From Apostichopus californicus (Eukaryota > Echinodermata > Holothuroidea > Aspidochirotida > Stichopodidae), in NCBI GenBank assembly GCA_020650975.1, contig JAIPMN010000695.1, positions 1 through 64,000 on the forward strand: 64,000 nt of DNA, read 5' to 3'. The translations under genes were made by a program, and so were the position numbers. Within the stretch, counting starts at the first letter, position 1. Each line of letters begins with the position of its first letter. This document shows positions 12,715-25,370 of this stretch, piece by piece. The notes beneath the pieces were generated by a model. That model saw only the letters and a program-made list of their open reading frames with translations, was not told where the DNA came from and did not search any database.

Positions 12715-12794
12715 TTTTGCATGGCAATCATCTGCTGTTTTTGATGTTGGTAGTGATACATCTGGGCACTCTGAGCCAACTTCCTGTCTCCACT
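12715..12794 (-). CDS. NPDC1: NPDC1 exon: cytoplasmic AQSAQMYHYQHQ motif
   Basis: An 80-nt exon (26 codons + AA) encoding SGDRKLAQSAQMYHYQHQ, then KQQMIAMQ. Vertebrate NPDC1 carries the near-identical GDQRLAQSAEMYHYQHQRQQM at this place, making this one of the clearest homology anchors in the window. The acceptor is cattttcatttcag-like (tttttcatttcag) and the donor is CAAAA/gtaagt. The trailing AA joins G of the 3593-3695 exon as Lys. The Gln/His/Tyr-rich composition is a family trait; its partner is not established from sequence. Confidence 0.96.
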
Positions 12795-15433
12795 CTGAAA
12801 TGAAAAAGAGCAAAAAGATGCTGAAACTTGATATAATCTGATTATGTATTAATAAGTTGCTGTCATGTAAATGTCATTATAGACAAAATCTCTACTGTAG
12901 ATGTGTTTGATGTAAAAGATTTCCCCTCTAAATGCACATTTTATATGCATTAGGAAGTGGGTGGGTTCCGAGTAGTGGGTCAACGGGGATGCAGTGAGCA
13001 TGTCATCAAGTTTTGTAAGTTGGGAATGCAGCTGGGAAAGTAGATTTGTAAGAGAGGTGTAAGAAAATATGAACTTTTTAGTTTGAAGCTCTCACCAACT
13101 GCCTGAAACCAGATTTGGTTTTTCAGTGCAATAGTTTAAGGAAAAGAATGAAACCAATATTGGTCATTGTGTCATAGTGGCAGGCTTGCAGAACAAGTAC
13201 AAAAGCTCATGGGTTTGAGTACAAGTATAAGGTATGAGTACACATATATATGAGGGAGAGTACAACTACCGGTATTAAACCCTGCTTGTATGTATACAAC
13301 TACCAGTACAGACTTAGTACAAGTTTGCATTGTGGAGCATCCAACTACTAGCATCAGCTGTCTCTAGTTCTCATAAACCACAAACAGCTGCAAATGTTCA
13401 ACAACTACCTCTAAATGTCCTCGTGGCAACTAAGTTAAAACTGAGTCACAATCATTTCTCCGTTCAGGTAATTACTCTTGATTACATTGAGTATGTATAA
13501 TTCCTCCTGATTACGGTTATAACATGGTCAAAAATAGAAACCAAATCAGGAAAACCCAGACATACTCTGAACTTTACGACAGAGTAAAAAGGTACTTATG
13601 ATTAAAACAGTGCTACCTAATTATAACTCTGGTCACAAACATGACCAAATAACTGTGTATACAAGGACTGTAATAAACTGTTTTCTTATTTTTTCATAAA
13701 TTAAACATTAACACGTTGTACAAAATGAATGCTGTATCGAGTACATTTTTAGTTTCTTTCACTACAACTCTGATCATCAAACATCATATGAAAGAGATTA
13801 TTTTATTGCATATGACCTCTCAGAGTGAAGGCTAACTTCAAGGTTAGTGATACAGCTTTTAGAAAAACAAAGGGAGAAAAAAAGGCATAAAAACTGTACT
13901 TCACTGACGGTGTACTTGGAAATGAGAATCTGAATCTTTTGATGTCAATTGTCTTAGCCACTCAAGTATAATAAATCATGGGCACGTCAGTTTTGGAATA
14001 CTTTATCATCCACTGAGGAAGAATTATGCTAAGGTTCTGTCTGTGCAGCTGCCATGCAAGGACAAGTCAGGAATTGTCCTAGACCTACAATTCCAATAAG
14101 TGCATCTAGACAGAATGTCAGTATTTAAGGGAAAAATGTGTACTAGATTAGCATGGACATGACTGATTCCACACACGATCAAGTTATGGTATATACAAGG
14201 CAACAAGAGATTTCTGGATTAGTGTATCTTCTCCACACACTGTAATACATGTTTGTACAAAAGGCAGTTTTGAACCTCACATGAAGGCCTTTCTCTCAAT
14301 CTAATAAAGCGACTCAAGTAGGCCCTACTTTAATTGTCTGAAATCCATGACATCTACACCATTTTGGGATTCTCTGATGTCATTCTAATGATAACATCTC
14401 GCGCCCTTCTCCGAGAGGCGAGTAAAGGGAGGATGAGAAGAAGATGCAGGGTTATTCCAGGTTGTTATGAGAATCCAACAACAGGAGAGCTTTGAAGAAT
14501 TCCACTGAGACCCATTTCTATTCCATTTATTCATTCCGAGGCCTGACCAGAGATCACTAACCACATCGAAGCATGACAAAATGAAACTTACCAAGGACAG
14601 AAATAATAAAAAAAATTGACACTGACATAATAAACTTATATAAAAAATAAAAAATATCAAAATAATAATAATAATAATCATAATAATAACAAAAAATAAA
14701 ATAAACTTAAATAATAAACTTAATTTAAGAGCACAACCATACCACACTGCATAGTAGGTTTAATACAGACTTTCCACTTTATTTTATATTAGACAATTTT
14801 TAATTTTGACTTACTTATACTATCCCACCTGAAAGTCCTGTCAAAATTTGGCACGTCAATTCCACTAGATTGTCAAGATTCATTTGGAATAATTAAGAAA
14901 GTATGCGCATCCTGCAAGTTTTCCATATCCATCCTTGTAGGTGACTTTTATTCTACTATGAGAATTTTTTCTGCCTGGGTGAATACATTAGAAACAATAC
15001 CTCCATGCTCATCTAATAAACCATCAGTAAACGATCCTTTTGGTGAGTACAAAACTGAATAAAGTGAGGATGATGTCTTGGTTTAAACAATCGGTATCTA
15101 CTTGCTAGATTTGGTGTATAAAGTTGGTGTAAATTTGGGACCTAGTCTTAAACAATTGCTTAAAAGAGAGATTAAAGATGCTGTTGTCTAAGTCAGGGAA
15201 TAGTTTTATCCGGTTTCGCATCGCAGAGTGATACCCAAAATGGGCAAACTCGACCATTTTTCAATCGATTCAGTAATGTGTCTATTTAACTCCAGAAAGG
15301 TGAACCTAAATAAATTCGATCATCTCCCCCTCAGACTACTCATATGATTATGTTCCGTTTTAATGAGATGCGGGGGAGAGAAAGCTGAGCTCCCTACAAA
15401 AATTGTAGATATGGCAGTGGTGTTATATCTTAC
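12795..15433 (-). other. NPDC1 intron, 2.6 kb
   Basis: No exon was recognised. The stretch is AT-rich with a run of ata/taa trinucleotides near 14640-14710, which makes a hydrophobic minus-strand open frame at 14385-14747 that I regard as spurious. A partial member of the tccggtttcgcatcgca repeat family lies at about 15190-15255. Confidence 0.75.
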
Positions 15434-15506
15434 CAGGGCGGCTCCTGGGCCTGTGACCCCGTAAGACGGGTATTCTGCTTCAGCATCCTTGGTGGCGGTC
15501 TGGATT
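15434..15506 (-). CDS. NPDC1: NPDC1 exon: cytoplasmic YPSYGVTGP motif
   Basis: A 73-nt exon (1 + 24 codons) encoding IQTATKDAEAEYPSYGVTGP then GAAL. It has a strong pyrimidine-tract acceptor (tttctacctcag) and donor CTG/gtaaga. The EYPxYGVTGP block is a conserved feature of invertebrate CAB-1/NPDC1 tails immediately after the membrane span (from memory of the family). The leading A completes Arg with the AG from the transmembrane exon. The exon ends in phase 0, matching the phase-0 start of the 12715-12794 exon. Confidence 0.93.
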
Positions 15507-15639
15507 CTGAGGTAGAAACGGAAGAGAAGAAATACAAAGAGTGATGTCATTGAAACAAAAACCTCATTCCGACTAATTTGTCTTTTAGTGTGGGATGTCA
15601 AAATAACTTGTCACATAATAATGTAATAAAATCATAATC

Positions 15640-16315
15640 ATTATATTGACCACACTAATATTATTAAAAAGGTACCATAATTTGTAACAGGTTTCAAGAA
15701 GATACCAATTTATTGGTGCTAGGCATATTAACAGAGAGTACCAACATATTGCTTCAGCATTGTAGGAACTGATACTAAATGAGTGGTATTCTTCTGTACA
15801 TGGCAAATCATACAGTACCAACTGAGTAGTTCTGTTTGTAGGGAACCTCTATCAACTATTAAATGGAACCAGAAGTACAGGATTTAACCAAGATTATTGG
15901 TTCTTCCATAGAAGAACCCACACCACCTACTGATAAACCTAAAGAACTCATACAAATTGAGTGGTAACACCATGTGGTAGCTATCTAGCATACCACTTGA
16001 GTGAGTTCTGTGTTTTAATATAGGAACCTGTATCAACTAGTTGGCCCTGTAGTATAGGAACCAGCTTATTGGTTCTGCCATAGAGGAACCCGAACCAACA
16101 GTTACTTGACTGTAGGAGTTTATACTGAGTGGTAGGCTTGTACAGAAGGAAACCGACCAACAGATTGGTTATGTACTGTAGGAGTTTAAAACTGAATGGT
16201 AATGTACTGTAGGAACTACAAGGAACTATTCCTCACTGTATAAATCATACCAGTGGTTAGTCCTACTATATAAGAACCCCATACCACAGTGATTATGTAC
16301 TGTGGCAACCCATAC
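15640..16315. repeat. Degenerate tandem-like block (tactgtaggaac / actgagtggt words)
   Basis: Words such as tactgtaggaac, catactgagtggta, ggttctgccatagaggaacc and tatcaacta recur at irregular spacing through about 0.7 kb. This looks like an old, decayed satellite or nested repeat. No open frame spans it. Confidence 0.6.
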
Positions 16316-16679
16316 AAAAATATGTATTTAACACCAGAGTCACAGTAACATTGCACACAGTATACTGTTGATGTTAGGTATAATCTAGGGAAATATGAAT
16401 CAAAGATACAGTAGCTACAGAGGTAGAGGCAAAAAAAAAATGAGAAAAATACTTTTAGTTTTGAAAATAAGACAACCACTTTCAGAATGATAATTAATTG
16501 TATGTACAGATGGGTTCTATGTAATGGATAATAAAATTATTATTATTTTTTTTTTTGCAATAGCATCTAAATAAAAGATAGCAGGTCTTAGCATGAACCT
16601 GATGTCACAAAATGACTTCACCATAAGCTATACAAAAATAAATCTTAACCTTGACACAAAAAGTTGATTTTTTTCTCCT

Positions 16680-16855
16680 ACATCTGGGGAATAATTTATC
16701 CAGGCTTGCATCGCAAAATGGGCAACTTGCTACATACATACTGTACAAGTGCAAAGATGTACAGCAGTGTTATACAGGGACATGTAGTTTGTAATTTTAG
16801 GAGACAAAGTTCAGAGCTTTTGAAAACTACTTCACAAAATTTTACCAATTAATTA
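16680..16855 (+). repeat. Interspersed repeat shared with 32700-32885
   Basis: Shares ordered blocks with 32700-32885: atttatccaggcttgcatcg, caaagatgtacagcag, gacaaagttcagagctttt and aaaactacttcacaaaa. A fragment of the same family (atccggtttcgcatcgcag) lies at about 15208-15227. Non-coding; family unknown. Confidence 0.75.
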
Positions 16856-19800
16856 TTCCCTGCATGTTAGAGGTTTTTTTTTTGCCCCTTTCAAATGTCT
16901 TTAAAGAAGTAAAAAGACACGCAACATTTTGACATTTGTGGTAACTTTTGTTCTGTTAATGGTCAACGCAAATGCCACAGTGTCATTTGACTGTTCTTGC
17001 AATTTAAATCCAGCTGACTTTTTTTACAAAGTGAATTCACCAAATTAAGGAGGAAGAGCAACAATCCATCTCTTTCAACAGAGCAAACAGAAAAATCCAG
17101 ATAAACAAACCAATGTCAACAAACCCGATCGTAAAATTGAAGTTTCAGGCCTCCACTTGCTTTCTATGCATTTTGTGAAACACTAAGAAAAAACGCTCTC
17201 TCTTTTATAAACATAAGAATATTGGATAAAAAAATTATTTAAAAAATATGAAAAAGGACAATAAAAAGAGTATGACAGGCTGAGTGATGAGTGAAACACC
17301 CTCGAATCCCGATTCCATCTCCCACCGAGAATTCATCGTTCCTTGAATCAATACAAATATCTCTTATGAATTTCTATTGATTTTGAAGCACGCATATATG
17401 CTACACATTTTAAATACATATGAGAGGAAAAACCACTCCCCAAAAAACTGTGATAAGTGCTTGAAAATCCAGCAATATAATTTTTAACAAAATATAGCAT
17501 ATTTAAGTTACTTAATATAGTTTTTTGTTCTACCTTGTCCATGTTCACTCTACAGTCGATAACACAACTGAGCGAGTCCAGATTATAATGTTGAAACTGT
17601 ATCGATGCATTTTGAGTTGAGTTTCAACAGATCATTCAGATTTGCAATACATTTTCTGGGAAAAGAAGCTATATATAGCGTACCTAGTAGCAGGGCCATA
17701 ATCATGGGGAGAGGGGAGGGGGGAGGGGAGAGAGATGTGGGTACAGGTATTCAGGTATTCCCAAAAATTTCAGCCTTCTTCCAAAATGCTTACATTTTAT
17801 AACACATGCATGCTATTGTATACAAGTACTACGCAATGTTGTTAAACTGATGAAAATGATAGCACCATTTTCATCTACCCGAACAAAATTTTCAAAGGGA
17901 GCGTACACCACTTACCAGGAAGGACATCTGTCATTTTGTTGTGCCATCATGGCCTCATTTCCTCCCCCCCCCCCCACCCCACAATGGAATTATGGTTACT
18001 GACCAGCCTAGTAGCAACAGACATTAACTTGACATATTTCAATAATTTCTTGAACGTCTTCCAGATCGTGCTCAGAAAAAATTACAGTAGAGGACTTCTT
18101 ACTCTTAGCAAGTTCTGATTCAAAGCTTACTGTTGATAAATAGTAAAATAAGTTCATATTCTGGCAATACCTAATTAAGTTAATCACAAAATTAGTTTGC
18201 ATTCAAAGACTTGAAAGCTAGGGGCATGAAATTTCAATTCCAAGTTATCCCTCTCTATGTAGTAATCCATGTTTCAGCCAACTGTAAGATTGTAAGATGT
18301 GTGTCAAAACTTTTCCATGCATCTTGTAGAAATCTCACAAACAAGAAATACAACCTGAAAAAAATTGCTAAACTTGTTCTATTACTTCCCCTTTCAAGGG
18401 CCTAAAATTCATCTTCAAAATCCGGCTACAAAATGACTGAAATCAAAACCGTGCAACCGAAGCACTTCATTACTTATTCAGATTTGTCTGATTATTACGA
18501 TCTCTGGGATATGAGCACCGTCAGTCGGATGAAAGACTGCCGACAAAATCCAAAGGACTGAATGGCCACTTTGCCCAGGCGGATTTGAGGGTCGGTTCAA
18601 GTGCTCCGTTGTGATTGTCGGTACAAGGCACATCGGAGAATAAACATACAACATCAGCATATATATGTCAACTCCAATGAAAGAATATATCATAGATTTC
18701 TAGTGGGAAGTGTTGCATCATGTGTGCTACAGTAGCTGTTAACAAAGGAGGTCAGAACAAAAGAGGTCAAAGGTCAAAGGAGTAACAAAGGAGGTCATGT
18801 TGCACTTAACCGATACACTGCAGAGACAATTACATATTAAATTACATCATTGGTGAGCCGCCGCAATTCATGTACAAAAGCTCTTCCGTTTTAGGACAGG
18901 TAGATTCGAAATAAAAAGTAAAAGACAAAAATATTAAATATAATATTAATTAAGGATACTCTTCCTTACCTAGTTTATAGTTTTTGATAAGAATCGTGAT
19001 TTGAATGCTCTCCGAAGAGGGATAAACTACTGTACAAGAAAAAAGCGACAAAAATAGAAGATTTTGTGGTGAACCAACGATGTACTGATATGAACCACTT
19101 CAAATGGGAACACTAAACAACAGACAGAAGCCAACATGATGTCCCAAGAGAAGTCTGGACACGGCTCAGCCTTCACTTTAGCCTACCACACATATCTACC
19201 ACACTTAACAGACCATAAATCCTGAGAGTTTGGTCTGCAATTTACAATTTACCTGACAAATACTATACTTCTCCAGTTTATGACTGTAATTGATCCCACA
19301 ACAGATATTCTGCAAGCTTTGTTTCATGATATAAAGGTTAATGAGTGAGCAGCATTAGTCATGTCTGACTCTTAACGAGTCTGAGTCTTAACAGGTCTGC
19401 CTCGTCCAAGGACACGCATGACTCTAATAATAGTATCAACGACATGTACAGTACAAGAATCAATTGGATGAGTCACAAACATCATGTACAGTACTTGTTT
19501 TCTTCATTTTATCTCATTATCTGAAAATGACCAAATTTGGACAAATTATACTAATGACCTACAGTAAATTATTATGGGAATATAGCATTATTAATTATCG
19601 AAAATTGGATTAAAACTGAATCTGATTCTTTAATAAAAATCCAGAAATAGCCACAAATTACAAAAAACAAAAAAATCTATTAATAGGCACTGTGTCAAAA
19701 CAAGGAGACTCTACAGCATGGCTGAAACAAATATCGAACAATAGAGATTATTATCTCGGCAGATCAGCAATGCCTATTGTGTGAAACTGCACAGCACAAA

Positions 19801-20056
19801 AGAAAATGTCCTCCGCAGCATAGCTGCAGCTCTTCAGCATCCTACTTTTGACGCAGTGCCTTCAGAATTGAGATCATATTGAATTGAGATCAGTCGAGTT
19901 CAGAATTGAGATCAATTGAGATCCTAGCCGACCTAACACCACTAGATGAACTAGTTTAGACTGCTGAGATGGGTACAGATAACGGGACGGGTTACAGGAC
20001 TTAAAAACCAACTCACACATGACACAGCAGAGGTAGGTACAGCAATAATGACTTAC

Positions 20057-20227
20057 AATGAATCCGTCTGGTAATTTGCATAGAAATATTCTTTGGCATT
20101 AAATATGGCATCCTTTGCCGTCCTCTTGGCGTTAGATACGTAATCTTTAGCCTTCACAAACATGTCTCCTATATCATCCATAGCTGAATCGCAAATCTCT
20201 ACTTTCGGGGCTTTCGTTTGAATCACT
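20057..20227 (-). CDS. Candidate 171-nt phase-symmetric exon with amphipathic 11-mer repeat
   Basis: Bounded by acceptor acttttag and donor ATT/gtaagt, it carries one base, 56 codons and two bases. It can be included or skipped without shifting the frame between the transmembrane (or 25276-25370) exon and the 15434-15506 exon. It encodes VIQTKAPKVEICDSAMDDIG, then MFVKAKDYVSNAKRT, AKDAIFNAKEYFYANYQTDS. Two 11-residue units, AKDYVSNAKRT and AKDAIFNAKEY, match at six positions and look like an amphipathic helix. Its opening VIQTK echoes the IQTATK opening of the 15434-15506 exon, hinting at exon duplication. The open frame continues 38 codons further upstream but without an ATG (it begins at a TTG), so an internal exon is preferred. 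The acceptor is only moderate. Confidence 0.68.
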
Positions 20228-21539
20228 CTAAAAGTTTCCCAAGTGTTAAAGTTGACGAAAGCATTGTCAAGAACAAATCCTGCACTTGCATTTGGCACAG
20301 AGAAAAACAAAAAAAAAGTATTGAAAAACGAGAAACGAATCAACAGATGATCTCACATAAGTAGGTAAGATGGCAGTTGTGTGAGGGCAGACAACATCCT
20401 TGTGTTTATAAATTCATGCCACAGATCAGAATTTGAACGCCTGAAAGAGCTTTAGTCGTGACGACTTCAGAGTGAGTTTCCATCCATCAACCTCACTGAC
20501 ACTTTCCAATCAAGACATCATCCACTATATTTTATATTTACTTCATGAACTAACTTTGTTCTCTGTTTGATACCAGTATTAAATGTCAGCATGTTTCAAA
20601 TAACTGTTACTTCAAAATTGGCCTTTCTTTCTTTGTTTAGATAACCACATACAAGCTAACGACGATATTCTTCCGAGAAATGTTCGCCCGAGAGAGATCC
20701 AGCTGCATCAAGTAGGTAGGCGTACTACCGACAACTAACAAAGATTGAAGTCTCCATAATTAGCAGGAAAACGCCTTACAGTAACTAATGACAGTAATTA
20801 ATGACAGTAACTAATGAAGGTTTAATGTCTCCATGATTACATGTCTTCATACAGCCCGATGGGGTCTCGTTAAAGCTACCAAGTTCTCTAGAACTACAAA
20901 TTATTTTCAGAAATTTTACTGACAGGAGACAGGAAATTGTTCAGCGATAATCCAGAAGGCGATTTATAGAGAAACATTACAAAACAAAAGAATGAATATA
21001 TGCTAAGGGTTTATAATCCTATAATCAGGATAGGTATCTCTGATGACTTGCAAAAAAAGTAACCAAGTTCCTTGCGGCTATGGATAGACACCTCTTCAAG
21101 CATGAGTTCAAGATAGGAATATTGGTGACCAATTTCTTTCCTTGAAACTGGTTTCTACTGATGCAGAATATATAGCGACAGCAGAGGACGGACACGCAGT
21201 GTAGAGTTGTTAGCAGCCACAGAGTACCAGAAGAGGCAATAAACAGATGTATTCAAACACAATCAGTGACGATGTTCTGTATATGTGTGTGTGTGTCAGT
21301 ACTCCAGCACACCTCCAACTACGAAAGCTTAATTCACAACACGTTTAGAAGACTACCAGGCTCTCTGGCACTTCTCCTTTAGTATCAAAGCTACGCTTTC
21401 CAAATTTTCTTCGCTTAAAATCCCCCGGTGCCTTGACAAGCTAGGCTGCTAGCTGAGACTGTACAAACCAGAGAAATCCATACAACCCCTAACTGCACAG
21501 GGCAGGTTGCCACGGTATTCTGCAGCACACAGCGGGCTA

Positions 21540-21640
21540 ATATGGCGATACAGAGCAGCTCGTCGTCGACGGCGAACGACGGAATCGATATGCACGCCTC
21601 ACTTTAATTGAAGAAGGAAAAACCAAGCACGTCACGTCAC
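21540..21640. promoter_or_regulatory. CpG-richer patch, possible regulatory region
   Basis: Against an AT-rich background, this patch (cagctcgtcgtcgacggcga and onward) has many CpG dinucleotides. It also contains a 21-codon plus-strand frame starting MAIQSSSSSTANDG at 21542. It lies about 1.3 kb upstream (in gene orientation) of the candidate 171-nt exon. It could be a promoter or a chance island; no core promoter element is decisive. Confidence 0.3.
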
Positions 21641-24600
21641 ACTGCAGTCCTAACATTGCCGTAGCTACAATCTCAAATCTACGGCATAAACTTTAAGCGC
21701 AGGGTGAACTTAATAAAGGAGCCATTTAAGGCTTATTCCATTACTGCAAAAGGGGGAGAATTTGAGTTTAATGTCTTCTTGGAATAGAAGCAACCTTCAC
21801 AGGGAGATAAATTAGACTTGATGAGTTTGCAAAAAGGAAATGAATAAATATATGCAATTTTTATTTTCTATCAAAATATCAGAAAATGCAAATATTCTTC
21901 GAGGGGAAAGCATTCATGCAATATTAAGAGCGGTTCATTAATAACAGTCAAAGTATTTTAAAGATAAAATGTTATTCAGTGAACCGATGTTTGAAGAGCT
22001 GCGAGGAAGAAATTGTGCGGTCAAACTTGAGGAGGAAATTGTCGCAGAGAATTTATTTGAACAACTAATGAACCTTTAATGTAATGAGCAGGGGAAAAAG
22101 GAAAATGCATGTTGTATTATGTAACAATAATAAGAGTATAAATATTTTTTAATATACCCTTGACTAAAGCTAACAAACAAGGCTACATCAAAACATCACC
22201 TGTATGTTTCATAAAGCAACTTTTTGAGTGGATATTGAATGATGAGGGGGAGGGGATTGGGGGGAGGGTGGAATATACTAATTTGGAGCTGAAATCCTGT
22301 AGAAAAGGTGACTGTAGGTAATTAGCTGGACTATCAAACTTCAAAAATTCATTGAATTATTTTTCTTTATAATTTTTAATATTTATAGTTTTATTAAACT
22401 TATGATTTTTTGAGTTTCTCCTTACTTTCTAGCAATTACTTTGGTATATGTTTAAATAAAAAGAAAAAGAAAACAAAATAAATATATGTATGGTAATATA
22501 TATATAGGTATATGTTAACATAGAGAAAAGTAAGTTTGACAATTTTCTGGCATGCTACAGAACGTTATGGAATGGAATGGGACGGGAGGCAGGGATGGAG
22601 GGAGAGGGGGAGGGGGAAGGGAGGGGATCAATACCACATGTGGTGTTCACCAGCTATGTCAACTAACAAAACATACCCACACTGAATCATGGGTAAAAAA
22701 AAAATACAGTAGTAGAATGATCTCTTTTCTACCTTTACAAGAAAAATACTGTTTTATAAAAAATAAAAAATAAAATATAAAAACCAGCAAATAAATGAGG
22801 CAGTTTTCTTCTACATTTTTCTACTTTTATGATGAATCTATGAATACATATATATTGCAGCAATCCGTAGACAATATTCAGTACAACATACAGTTATTAA
22901 GACCTTGTTCAAATGGTAATATCCCAGACTCCTATATTCACTTTGATGAAACTAGAATAAAAAAAAAAGAAGATGATGACAGAAGACATTCACTAACAAA
23001 CTAACTGCCATTTCTTCATCTTTAAAAAGAGAGTCAAGAAAAATAGATTGGAGAAATTTTTTACCAAATCTAATTAGTTAAATGTAATTACATTTTCCTG
23101 CAGTTATTTTCCTGATACTAAATAATCAAATTTTGTAGGACAGGAGAAAAGAACCTCGACACGTTTTAAATTAAACGTCTCTTGTCAACGGTGAAGGCTA
23201 CATCTCTATCGAGACATCGCATCTATGCTACATGAAAACTAAAAATAACTTAAGATACTAGCAAGAACAATTGCTGTATCAAGAAATCAAAATGTGTGTG
23301 TGCTTGCATTAAGGGTGGGGGAGGGGGAGGGGAAGGGGAGGGGGTAGACTATACGACTACGCATACATGAAGCAGATCAACTTCATAGCAAAATCTATTT
23401 TGTTAGTTTCAACTTCTTTAACCTTCAGATGTGGGGGAGGGAGGCGGAGGGGGGGGGGGATTGGAAAGGGGATGATTATAACAGTGTAAGGATCCTGACT
23501 TTTTCTGAATTCCACTGCAAAAGGCTTCAGTGCTGGCATTTATTCTGTGCCTTGGTAAATAAGCAGTTTTAGCTTCCTGAATTAAAAGTAAATGTGGTCA
23601 CTTATTTTAAGAGCTACTGTGCTATTCTGCTTTTAATAATAATGATAATAACAATGGTGGTTTATAACGTGCACATAAACATCAGGAAGGGTGCTCAAGG
23701 GGCCTTTTGGTGAAAAAGAAAAGGGATTTTAGTTTTCAAGATATAGGGCAGCTAATTTGGAGTAATTACTCTATAAATTTGGAAAAAAAACTGCCAAATA
23801 AAAGTTAAGAAAGATGCTTTCGTATTACACACTTGGTTTCAACTTTAAAAGAGTTGACGTTGTTTGTATGCTTTAGTATTGGAAATATTATAAGTGAAAA
23901 GGAAAAACACCACAGTTCTATGTCTTTAATATTCACTCATAGAGATTTAAATCTGATTCACAACCTGCGATACTACGAAACAACTTGGGAGTCCTATTCT
24001 GATTATTTCTGTGCCTCGATAAAGGTCTCTTTTTCTGGATAAAAAAAATATACAGAGAAAAACAAGGCTGGAAGTGCTATTGGAATAATAAACAAACCCT
24101 TTAGCCTGCCTAATTTGCATAATATAATATACATAACACCTCCACACCTGTAGAGAGCTTTGACCCCTTACCCCAAGGGTAGGTGTACAAAATGGAAAGT
24201 GAAAGACAATAGAATGATTTACCCTTCTTTAAGCCTGAAGTGAAATCAAACTGACACCGACTCGTAAATAAAATGCTTAAATCACAGACAACGGTTGGTG
24301 GTGATATCGATCTGATTTTCACTTCGCATAATATTAAAAGAGGAATAATTAGTGAGGAAGGAGAGTTTGCAGCCAAGTATAGGGTTCTCTAACTTGTTGT
24401 GGATTGACTCGATATATATATATTCATATTTACCAATTAATTACATTTACTGGCTTAAATGTATTTGGCAAGGTAGGGTGAATTTTGGAATACTGAAGTC
24501 ATTCAACTGGCATTTTTTGTACTTATCATCGACTACAATCCTCAAGTGTCTAACTTTCTGCAATGTGTGAGTTGTATGTAATTTCACATACTTTGACAAA

Positions 24601-25275
24601 AATCAGATGAAACAGTAGTATTCTGTAGAAAACTCCTCGTAAATAGTGTTGGTAACTTGGTGATGTCATGCTTTGTTATTTAGGTAGAGTCTACAGTAGT
24701 TTTAACGAGTAGAATGCATCTGAAATTCATGTGGTGATTTACAGAGGAGTTTAATACAAATACTGCCAATGTTGTAACACAAATATGACAAATACATACA
24801 GGAGGAATTATGAAATTAGAAAGCAAAACTGGGCGTTTTTTTTGCATTCTTTACCATTCTCATACCAGAGGGAAAAAAGAGATACAGTGCAAATGGTCTA
24901 AGTAACTGTACCTAACACACAAAAGAAACAAACTTAATGAATATTTATGAGTTGTTAAGTAATTTTTCAACATGACACCATCATCTTTTAACTTTAAGTG
25001 TTGTGGAAAAACCACAATGAGATACTTTTACTAACTGTACCTGCAAACTTCAAGTTAAATTTAAGTTTGTGTTAATGATAAAACCCAAAGTGCACCATAG
25101 TACACTATACCAAGCCACATTCGGTTCCGAGGCAGAAGTTATTTTCTGACCTTAGTTCGATTCCAGTAACTGACAGTCACTTATCACTATATATTCCATT
25201 ATAATGAAGAATTAGATATATTCCATCATAATTAAAGAATTAAATATATAGTCTTAAAATATTTAATTTACTTAC

Positions 25276-25370
25276 ATGAATGAGTTTCTCTTGATGGGCT
25301 CATGAAAATCGCAGGCCACGACTTCTTGAATATTTGGTCCACAACAGAAGAAACGAACCAAAAAATTCAT
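25276..25370 (-). CDS. Candidate alternative first coding exon of NPDC1
   Basis: An ATG at 25370 (A at -3, ACAATGA context) opens 31 codons that start MNFLVRFFCCGP and end EPIKRNSF, followed by AT and a perfect donor gtaagtaa. An in-frame TAG lies eight codons upstream of the ATG, so this reads as a first coding exon. The phase (two leftover bases) is the same as at the end of the transmembrane exon. It can therefore splice to the 20057-20227 or 15434-15506 exons (AT+A = Ile) and stay open. The product would lack the ectodomain and membrane helix. Cysteines at residues 9, 10 and 20 next to hydrophobic and basic residues suggest acyl anchoring (inference). The encoded segment is not recognised from any family. 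Start, promoter and use are unproven. Confidence 0.62.

Noticed and set aside
14385-14747. 120-codon minus-strand frame with a hydrophobic Ile/Phe stretch resembling membrane helices
   Set aside because: The hydrophobic part is a (taa/ata) repeat. No splice context or family resemblance was seen.
17911-17955. Possible alternative first exon starting MMAQQNDRCPS before a gtaagt donor
   Set aside because: Its phase would make a TGA stop when joined to the A of the 15434-15506 exon, so it cannot feed the gene.
20228-20343. Upstream extension of the 171-nt exon as a signal peptide (Phe-rich N-terminus)
   Set aside because: The apparent first residue is a TTG, not ATG. The Phe-rich stretch is the pyrimidine-rich intron end before the acceptor.
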